From NCBI GenBank assembly GCA_029449235.1, contig JANATG010000002.1, forward strand, positions 4,650,001 through 4,714,000: a DNA stretch of 64,000 bases. The letters are read 5' to 3'. Origin of the DNA: Linnemannia schmuckeri. Its lineage: Eukaryota; Mortierellomycota; Mortierellomycetes; Mortierellales; Mortierellaceae. A program made the position numbers and the translations under genes. Each line of letters starts with the position of its first letter. The stretch's first letter is position 1. Below, piece after piece: positions 54,217-61,733 of this stretch. The notes under the pieces are model-generated. The model saw nothing but the letters and a program-made list of their open reading frames with translations, did not search any database and was not told where the DNA came from.

Positions 54217-57200
54217 AAATCCCCTCTCTTTGCCCCAGTGGTGAAGGGAGTGATCACACCCCAGAGTTAAGTAGAAAAGAAAAAAATGAAATAAAGTTGC
54301 CAGATCGCTCAGTTAATAAGATTAGCAACCAAACTCAGATTACAAACTCAAATCGTGATACTCACTCCCCCCCCACTCTGGCACCTTCACTGGACCAGAC
54401 CTCAACGTTTGACTCGTCCCACCTTGTGTCTAGAACCTCAGATGGACCAGACCTGGACCTGGATACCCCTGTTGTGTCGACCACACCGCCTACAAAGCGA
54501 CAGTTGAGAAGACGGAGACAAAAGCAATTGCGTCTCTGTTCATTTTCTATCGCTGAGGCTGAGCGTCAATTGCTCACTTTTAACTGCCTTGTCAGTGGCT
54601 TCCCGGCTCGCGTGCTGATCGATGGCGGTGCTGAAGGTAATGTAATCAGCACATCCTTTCAAAAGAAAAACAACTTGCCTCGAACCGTCATCAACCCCAT
54701 CCCTGTTCTTCTCCCCGACGGCTCATCCTCTATTACCAACCATACGGTCAACATCACCATCGAACGCAAAGGATACACTGACAACCTCAACCCAATCCTG
54801 TACCCACTCAAAAAATACGACCTTATCCTGGGCAAACCATGGCTTACTCACATCAACCCACAAATCAACTGGCGCACCAATGCTCTCCACTTCAACCATA
54901 ACAACACAGCCATCGAGTGGGACTGTACTGGATTCAAATCAAATAATATTCAAACCCGCACCGGTGGCCGCCTCCTTACCCACCTACACTTTCACACCAT
55001 GGCCACCCTCCCCGGCTCCGACGTATTCTTGGCACTGGTCAAATCTTCCAAGGATCTGCAGAAGGACAAGGACAACAAAGACAAGGATGCATCAGCACCA
55101 CCCAAACGCCCAGCTATGACGCCTGAGATCAGAGCCATCGTTGAAGACGAGTTCAAGGATGTGTTTCCCGATACACTCCCGAGCGGCCTTCCACCAGACC
55201 GAGGCGATGCCATGAAAATTGAGACAGACCCAACAGCCGATCCACCCTTCAAACCAGTCATTCGCCTCTCAATCGCAGAACTCGACGAACTCAGGAAGCA
55301 ACTTGACGATCTACTTGCGAAAAAATTCATCAAGCCCAGCACATCACCCTATGGCGCCCCAGTACTCTTTGTTCGGAAAAAGGATGGCACCCTGCGTATG
55401 TGTGTGGACTACCGCGGTCTGAACAGGATTACCAGGAAGAACAGACACCCTCTACCCAGAATTGACGAACTCATCGATCGTTTTCGTGGCGCCCGCTATT
55501 TTACCAAACTGGATCTACTCTCGGGATACCACCAGCAGAGGATATACGAACCACACACCCACAAAACAGCATTTCGATGTCGTTACGGCCATTTTGAATT
55601 TAATGTCGTTCCGTTCGGACTCACCAACGCACCAGCCTCATTCTCTAATATGATGCTACGAGTACTGGATCCGGTTCTGGACAAATGGGTGGTGGTATAC
55701 CTCGACGACATCCTGATCTATTCCAAAACCAAGGCCGACCATCTGAAACACCTTCGCAGCGTTTTTGCACTCCTACGACAACATGGACTGTACGTCAAAC
55801 TCAGCAAATGCTCATTCATACAGGAGCAGACCGAGTTCCTGGGCCATACCATCTCCAAGAACGGGATCTCCACCTCAGCAGGACTTGTTAAAGCTATTCG
55901 AGAATGGCCTCGCCCCACCAGTATCAAAGATGTTCAACAGTTTTTGGGCCTCGCACAGTTCTACCAGACCTACATCGACAAGTTTGCCGACATTGCCCTA
56001 CCCCTCTCGGAGCTTCTAGCAGGCGGAGCGACTTTTTCATGGGACAACGACAAGGAACAGGCATTCATCACCCTCAAAGCGGCCATCAGCTCCGCCCCAG
56101 TTCTACGTATATTCGACCCCGACTTGCCAACCACCGTCGAAACGGATGCATCTGGATTTGCAATTGGCGCTGTTCTCTTTCAGACGGACGCGAACGGAGT
56201 ATTCCGACCCGTTGCATTCACCTCACGAAAATTACAACCAGCAGAACGGAACTACCCAACCCACGAGCAGGAGCTACTGGCAGTCGTGCACGCCCTCAGG
56301 ACATGGCGATACTACCTAGACGGATCCCACTTTATTGTTTACACAGACCATGCAACCCTTCGCCACTTTCCAACACAGCCTAAACTCACCCGCCGCCAGG
56401 CTCGATGGATGGAGCTGCTGCAGGAATACGACTTTGACTTCAAGTACAAGCGCGGAGCAGATAACACAGTCCCCGACGCCCTGTCTCGACGACCCGACCA
56501 TCGCACGGAAGATCCAGTCAGCCCATCCACAGAACCAGTGGAGATTCATTCAATTGATATCCAGCTTGAACCAGGTGTGAGGCAGCGCCTGATAGAGGAC
56601 TATCAGAACAGCCCCAGGCTTAGTCTCGTCTATAAAAGCTGCCTCGAGGGAAGTGTGCCCCCCGGTTATCCTTTTCACAATGGCCTTCTCTACTATGACC
56701 GCCGCGGCACCGTCGTTCTCGCTATCCCTCAGAAAGCTGACATTTGCCACTCTCTTTTGCATGACTGCCACGATGCCCCCATAGCTGGCCACTTTGGGTT
56801 CAGGAAAATATATGACAAGCTGCGACGAATAGCATACTGGCCCAACATGGCAAAGGAGACCCAACTCTATGTCGACTCGTGCGAGAAGTGTCAACGCAAC
56901 AAGCCAAGTCAGGAGCGACCTGCTGGACTCCTTCAACCTCTACCCATTCCCGTCAGACGCTGGGAGGTGGTGACCATGGACTTTATAACCCATCTGCCCA
57001 AGACACCTCGCAATCATGATGCCATCACCGTCTTTGTCGACAAGTTATCCAAGCATGTCCACTTTGTTCCCAGCACCACCACCGCCACCGCCCCCGACGT
57101 TGCTCGCCAGTTTTTCGACAATGTGTTCCGCCATCATGGGATGCCAACAACAATCGTCTCGGATCGCGATAGCAAATTCACCAGTCATTTTTGGCAGGAG

Positions 57201-58043
57201 CTCCACCGGCTTATGGATGTCAAGCTTGCGATGTCAACAGCGTATCACCCACAGACGGATGGACAGACGGAAGTTATGAACAAGACACTAGGAATCATGC
57301 TGCGCGCCTTTATCGATGAAAAGCAGACTAACTGGGACACCCTCCTCCCTGCAGCAGAATTTGCCTACAACAACTCCGTCCACCACTCAACCGGCCATTC
57401 ACCTTTTTTCCTCAACACTGGACAACATCCCCGCATCCCCGCCACCCTCCTCTCCCACACTGACAGCAACGTCCCCAGCGTCCATGACTATCTGGATCAG
57501 CAAGCAACGGCACTAATTTTCGCCCAGGATGCACTGCAGCGAGCTCAGGATCATCAAAAGGAACAAGCCGACAAGAGACGACGCGACCATGACTACAAAG
57601 TTGGCGACAAGGTCCTTCTCAGTGCAAAGAACATTACCATGCCAGCCGACAGCGGACTCAGCTCGGACAAGCTCAAGCCTCGTTTTATTGGACCATTCAC
57701 CCTACTGGAGCAACGATCACCAGTTACCTTCTTCGTCAACTTACCCCCCTCCTACAACATCCACAATATCTTTCACGTCGATCTTTTTCGCCACTATATT
57801 GAGTCACCACTTACATTCGGCCGCCGAACACCAGCACCACCACCACCTGTCGTCGTCGAAGGCACCGAGGAATACGAGGTCGAATCCATTCTACGATACA
57901 GAAAGTACCGGCGACAGCACCAGTTCCTCGTTGCTTGGAAAGGTTACGGACGTGAGGATCAGACATGGGAGCCAGCTGCCAACCTGGAAAATTGCCAAGA
58001 CCTGGTCAATACATTCAAAAAGGACCATGGAATCGTTTTTTAA
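54177..58043 (+). CDS. Pol polyprotein of the complete chromovirus (PR-RT-RH-IN-chromodomain)
   Basis: Made as a Gag-Pol fusion by -1 frameshifting; about 1288 pol residues. An aspartic protease has ARVLIDGGAEGNVIS (the usual DSG is DGG). Reverse transcriptase has LRMCVDYRGLNRIT, the FGLTNAPASF motif and YLDD at about 55698. RNase H has VETDASGFAIGAVLF and the YTDHATLRHF block. The integrase zinc domain H-H-C-C runs from HDCHDAPIAGHFGF to CEKCQRNK. The catalytic D-D-E residues lie in TMDFITHLP, IVSDRDSKF and TDGQTEVMNK. A chromodomain ends the protein (EYEVESILRYRKYRRQHQFL, VAWKGYGREDQTWEP); in this group it steers integration to marked heterochromatin. The frame is unbroken. Confidence 0.96.
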   Translation, partial: CPQQLGAVQDPVAEIPSLCPSGEGSDHTPELSRKEKNEIKLPDRSVNKISNQTQITNSNRDTHSPPTLAPSLDQTSTFDSSHLVSRTSDGPDLDLDTPVVSTTPPTKRQLRRRRQKQLRLCSFSIAEAERQLLTFNCLVSGFPARVLIDGGAEGNVISTSFQKKNNLPRTVINPIPVLLPDGSSSITNHTVNITIERKGYTDNLNPILYPLKKYDLILGKPWLTHINPQINWRTNALHFNHNNTAIEWDCTGFKSNNIQTRTGGRLLTHLHFHTMATLPGSDVFLALVKSSKDLQKDKDNKDKDASAPPKRPAMTPEIRAIVEDEFKDVFPDTLPSGLPPDRGDAMKIETDPTADPPFKPVIRLSIAELDELRKQLDDLLAKKFIKPSTSPYGAPVLFVRKKDGTLRMCVDYRGLNRITRKNRHPLPRIDELIDRFRGARYFTKLDLLSGYHQQRIYEPHTHKTAFRCRYGHFEFNVVPFGLTNAPASFSNMMLRVLDPVLDKWVVVYLDDILIYSKTKADHLKHLRSVFALLRQHGLYVKLSKCSFIQEQTEFLGHTISKNGISTSAGLVKAIREWPRPTSIKDVQQFLGLAQFYQTYIDKFADIALPLSELLAGGATFSWDNDKEQAFITLKAAISSAPVLRIFDPDLPTTVETDASGFAIGAVLFQTDANGVFRPVAFTSRKLQPAERNYPTHEQELLAVVHALRTWRYYLDGSHFIVYTDHATLRHFPTQPKLTRRQARWMELLQEYDFDFKYKRGADNTVPDALSRRPDHRTEDPVSPSTEPVEIHSIDIQLEPGVRQRLIEDYQNSPRLSLVYKSCLEGSVPPGYPFHNGLLYYDRRGTVVLAIPQKADICHSLLHDCHDAPIAGHFGFRKIYDKLRRIAYWPNMAKETQLYVDSCEKCQRNKPSQERPAGLLQPLPIPVRRWEVVTMDFITHLPKTPRNHDAITVFVDKLSKHVHFVPSTTTATAPDVARQFFDNVFRHHGMPTTIVSDRDSKFTSHFWQELHRLMDVKLAMSTAYHPQTDGQTEVMNKTLGIMLRAFIDEKQTNWDTLLPAAEFAYNNSVHHSTGHSPFFLNTGQHPRIPATLLSHTDSNVPSVHDYLDQQATALIFAQDALQRAQDHQKEQADKRRRDHDYKVGDKVLLSAKNITMPADSGLSSDKLKPRFIGPFTLLEQRSPVTFFVNLPPSYNIHNIFHVDLFRHYIESPLTFGRRTPAPPPPVVVEGTEEYEVESILRYRKYRRQHQFLVAWKGYGREDQTWEPAANLENCQDLVNTFKKDHGIVF

Positions 58044-58053
58044 AAGGGGAAGG
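58042..58053 (+). other. Polypurine tract
   Basis: AAAAGGGGAAGG directly before the 3' LTR, overlapping the pol stop codon. The equivalent CCTTCCCC tracts on the minus strand are seen beside the LTRs at 52496, 60268 and 61711. Confidence 0.85.
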
Positions 58054-58151
58054 TGCAACGATTGGACCCCCGATTACCTTAATTAGATAAATAGACAACT
58101 ATTACCAAAATACAAAGACAACTCTTCCTTTCACTCCTTACAAAAGTTGCA
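58054..58151 (+). repeat. 3' LTR (98 bp)
   Basis: Second copy of the LTR, one base different from the 5' copy. It is followed by the right CAGGG duplication (58152-58156). Confidence 0.95.
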
Positions 58152-58156
58152 CAGGG

Positions 58157-58204
58157 ATTCACATACTGATTTTTTTTCAAAAGACATTCGTTCACACGCT
58201 CACT

Positions 58205-58241
<37 letters not shown>

Positions 58242-58976
58242 GCATGAACGAATGAACGCACACCCATCACCGTATGGAAGGTTAGCTATGCAGCAATGCA
58301 GCTGACAGAGCACCGTCTCACCACTGGCACCACTCCAGTCTGAAAACACTGGCACCACTGCTGCGTATACTCACAGGTATCAAAAGCACGACCTCGCATC
58401 AATTACGATGCTTGAGCAGAGACAAAATCCTCATCGCAGGTAAGATCTCGACTGACGATTAGTGTCACATGATGTTGAAATAAAAGACGATGTCATCGTT
58501 TTCTCTTAATATAGCCCTTGTGGTTTGGGTGATGAAAGCGTCGATGACTGATGTCTCAACCATCACAAGAAGGGATGTATGCATGCATGGCAGCACTATT
58601 TCTTTTTCTTTCTCTTCCAAGCACGTCATCCTCGCATGTGCGAATTGACCAATCAGCATGCACCCCGCCCTGACTTTCTTAAATCAATTGGCATTCATGC
58701 AAGAGAAAGAAGAGACATAAGAAATGAGAAAAGAAGAAAAGACAACAAAAACGCATGATCATGCGGCACTGACCTGCTTGAATCTCGTCAACAACGCACC
58801 TTGCATGATCCAATGGCAATGGACATGGTCGAAACGTGATCCACACATGAATTGAGAGAATGGAATCGAAAAAACATCTATAAGGATGAAGAAATTGAGA
58901 ATCTTCATTTTTTTTTCTCCATCTGCCAAATACACTTCCATTCCACTTCTCACAATTCTCTCGCCCATCCACAACG
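58157..58976. other. Intergenic region after the chromovirus
   Basis: 820 bp. A run of about 32 A lies at 58207-58238, flanked by GTTCACACGCTCACTC and TGAACGAATGAACGCACAC. The second half looks like a promoter with a CT-rich leader ending just before the ATG at 58977. No other gene is seen. Confidence 0.5.
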
Positions 58977-59534
58977 ATGTCCAAATCTTCTCACTCCTCA
59001 CCTGCTGAATCCAGCGCCGGCCCTTCTCGTCCTCCACTTGCACCCATCAACACAGGCGATATTGAGAACAGAAGAAACGGCAGGGCACCTGCTCAAGCCA
59101 CAATAATAACAACACCGACAGCAGCATCAACCCCGACTAGGGCAGCCGCTGCTCCCTACAACCCCCAGCAGCGTTCGACACGGAGGACACTCAGGGTCGA
59201 CCTGGGATGCACTGCACAACCCATGCAGTGGACAATGCCGCCCAATGAGGCCGAGATTCGGAACACAGCCCTCAATAATCTACAATCCGTCTATCTGCAA
59301 CTGCAATCAGAGAGGACTATTGTTCTTGCCAAACGAGCAAGCTACTTGTGCGACGCCTTTGGTGCATTTGATATTCCTCTTGGACAGGATCTGGAAGACA
59401 TTGACAGCTTCAACCTTATGCACGATCGCGTGTACACCTCATTACAAGAACACGCCGCACGACTCGACAAACACATTGCGTCGGTCCAGGAGCTCATCCA
59501 ACAATTCGAGTTTGCAGTGAAACGTGGCCACTAG
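58977..59534 (+). CDS. Hypothetical protein, 185 aa, intronless
   Basis: I do not recognise this protein. It has a good start context (CAACGATGTCC) after a pyrimidine-rich leader like those of the host genes. The first 75 residues are Ser/Pro/Ala/Thr-rich and disordered. From about residue 80 it is predicted helical: MPPNEAEIRNTALNNLQSVY, LQLQSERTIVLAKRASYL, then LQEHAARLDKHIASVQELIQ. This could be two or three helices able to form a coiled coil or a small helical bundle. No catalytic motif, signal peptide or membrane segment. It lies alone between transposable elements, and its stop codon is 12 bp from a CGAAT repeat array. It may be a host gene, a captured gene or a transposon-derived gag fragment. 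Confidence 0.5.
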   Translation: MSKSSHSSPAESSAGPSRPPLAPINTGDIENRRNGRAPAQATIITTPTAASTPTRAAAAPYNPQQRSTRRTLRVDLGCTAQPMQWTMPPNEAEIRNTALNNLQSVYLQLQSERTIVLAKRASYLCDAFGAFDIPLGQDLEDIDSFNLMHDRVYTSLQEHAARLDKHIASVQELIQQFEFAVKRGH

Positions 59535-59546
59535 TGATTTTCAACA

Positions 59547-59730
59547 GTCGAATCGAATCGAATTCGAATCGAATGAAAGTCGAATGTGGCTTATATCGAT
59601 TCGATTCGACTTCGATTCGATTCGACTTTCATTTGATTCGAATTCGATTCGATTCGACCTCTATTCGATTCGATTCGATTCGATTCGATTCGACCTCTAT
59701 TCGATTCGATTCGATTCGATTCGACTCGAT
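59547..59730. repeat. (CGAAT)n / (ATTCG)n inverted pentamer array
   Basis: CGAAT units (about 59549-59592) turn into ATTCG units (about 59600-59730), so the array is partly self-complementary. It is interrupted by two nearly identical CGACCTCTATTCG joints. Confidence 0.9.
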
Positions 59731-59988
59731 TTTTATCTTCTGAACATTAACATTTTCTTTACTTTCAAGAACCCCTGCCAGGCTCTGGGCTGATGATGAG
59801 TAAGAGTAAGAGTACGAGAAGGCAAAGAAAAGAGAAAACAAAAAAGAGGGTGTATAGAATGTTTTTATTGCAAAATGAAGAAAGAGGGAAAGAGAGATTA
59901 TTTTTACATTTTGGCAAGACAAGAACAAGAACAAAAGCAAGACAAGAAGAATACAGGGACAAGAAGAAAGATGAATATCAAGAAGTGT
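59731..59988. other. Unassigned sequence before the chromovirus LTR
   Basis: 258 bp, purine-rich on the plus strand (AGAGTAAGAG, GAAAAGAG), with no coding signal. Confidence 0.35.
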
Positions 59989-60267
59989 AAATAAATGTAA
60001 GGTTAATGTAATAGGAGCAGAGCAAGGGACAAGAGGCAAGGGTAATAACAAGGGAAAGAGACAAGGGGATGTAGGGACAAGAGGAAAGGGCAAGAAGGAA
60101 TGAGGTTTATTGTACAGAAGGGAAAGGGTATTTATATGTCTATGGGGAATGAGGGCGAAGCAATACTAAGCAGGGGTAATATGTGTAAGACAGACACATA
60201 AGATATTAATAAGGTAATTAAGGAACAAGGCTGCCAAAAGCAGGAGGCAATCTACGATCCTGTTACA
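59989..60267 (-). repeat. Probable 3' LTR of the interrupted chromovirus
   Basis: On the minus strand it starts TGTAACAGGATC right after the polypurine tract. It contains ATATAAATACCC (TATA) and AATAAACC (poly(A) signal). It appears to end TTTACA at 59989, giving TGTAA/TTACA termini. No second copy is available to confirm the length. Confidence 0.6.
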
Positions 60268-61507
60268 CCTTCCCCTAATAAAAAAAGAAGCCCATGTTCC
60301 TGGCAGTACTTGTGGAGAATAATGGGTGAGTTGGTTAAAGCCTTGAGTGGCTCCCAGGTAGAGTCTTTGGCCGCGTCATAACCCGCCCACTTGACAAGGA
60401 ACTCCGTCCTTCTTCGTCTTGATCTGTGTGCTAAGATGGCCTCAACCTCGTACTCGACTTCGCCATTAACAACCTCGGGCTCAGGAGGTGGCAGGGAGCG
60501 TCGACCGAGAGATTCCGGTGATGGAATATAGGGCTTGAATCGGTCGACGTGAAAGACATCATGAATGCGCATGGTGGGTGGGAGCTCGACCTGAAAGGAA
60601 ACTGGTGAGCGTTGCTGAAGAAGCGTGAAAGGGCCAAAAAAGCGAGCTTGAAGGGAAGCAGCAGGGCGGGTGGAATCGTAGGCCGTGGTGATGTGCTCGG
60701 TGCTGAGTAAAACTTGATCGCCAACTTTATAGGAGTGAGGTCGTCGATAAGCATCGGCGTGCTTGATCTGTTGAGCTTGAGCCTCAAGAAGGCTCTCGCG
60801 AGCAATCGTAAGGGCAGACTGTTGTGCGGAGAGAAAGGAGTCAAAGTCCAGTGAGGATGAGGAGGATGAGGAGGACGGGGTGACGGGAGTAAGGAGGGAG
60901 GCAGGTACTCGAGGATGAAATCCGTGGTTCAAAAAGAAGGGTGAGACACCAGTGGAGGAGTGAACTGCGTTGTTGTATGCAAATTCGGCCGCCGACAGAT
61001 ACAGGTCCCAGTCGTCTTGCTTATGATTGACTAAGCCGCGCAGCATTGTCTTTAGAGTCTGAATCGCTCTCTCGGATTGGCCATCAGTCTGGGGGTGGAA
61101 GGACGAGGACATGGCAAGCTTGGTGCCTAGACGCTCCTGTAGACGACGCCAGAAGGTGCTGGTGAATTTGGTATCCCGATCCGAGACGATGGTGCTAGGC
61201 ATTCCATGTAGATGGAAGACGTTGCTGAAAAAACAGTTGGCAACCTCAACAGCAGTATCCGTGGTTCGACTTGGTGCAAAGTGAACTTGCTTGGACAGCT
61301 TGTCCACAAAAACGGTGATGGCGTCAAACTTGCGAGCTGTCATAGGAAGTTTGACAACAAAGTCCATCGACACAGTGTCCCAGCGTTGCTCGGGGATCTC
61401 TAGGGGGCGGAGTAGTCCAGCAGGAAGACGTCGTACCGCCTTGTTGCGTTGACAGCTTGAGCAGGACTCAATATATTGACGGATATCAACAGACATCCGA
61501 GGCCAGA
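60252..61507 (-). pseudogene. Chromovirus pol 3' part (integrase + chromodomain), interrupted
   Basis: Minus-strand frame of about 415 codons from a different chromovirus family than the complete one. It opens inside the integrase zinc domain (WPRMSVDIRQYIESCSSC), continues with the catalytic residues in SMDFVVKLP, TIVSDRDTKF and DGQSERAIQ, and ends with the chromodomain (YEVEAILAHRSRRRRTEFLV, KWAGYD). The C-terminal tail runs into the LTR. At 61508 the frame is cut by the LTR of another element, so everything 5' of the integrase is separated by that insertion. Confidence 0.9.
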
Positions 61508-61710
61508 TGCAACAGCAGAAGGTAGGACCAGTGAAAGCAGGGACAAGAGACGAGGATTGAAGCAGTGATGATTGATGTTATTACTATGGTACATCTATAT
61601 ATACAAGGGAGTAACTAGGTTTCTAGGTCTAGTATCATAGAAGAGTCAGAGGTGAATAAGAGTGATGAGAAATGACTAACTAAGGTGGACTTTAAACCTA
61701 ATATATTGCA
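61508..61710 (-). repeat. 3' LTR of the inserted chromovirus (203 bp)
   Basis: On the minus strand it starts TGCAATATATTAGG and ends CTGCTGTTGCA, with a TATATATAG-like box inside. The polypurine tract is at 61711-61719. It sits exactly at the point where the neighbouring pol frame is broken. Confidence 0.85.
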
Positions 61711-61733
61711 CCTTCCCCTCTTAAAAAAAAATC

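Larger units (their letters stand above)
52911..58151 (+). mobile_element. Complete Ty3/gypsy chromovirus, 5.24 kb
   Basis: Complete LTR retrotransposon: 98-bp LTR (52911-53008), primer-binding site, gag, pol joined by a -1 frameshift, polypurine tract and 98-bp LTR (58054-58151). The LTRs differ at one site that I see (C or T in CTTCCTTYCACTCC). CAGGG flanks both sides. Both reading frames are intact, so it looks recently inserted and possibly mobile. The LTRs start TGCAAC and end GTTGCA and are very short for the superfamily. Confidence 0.96.
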
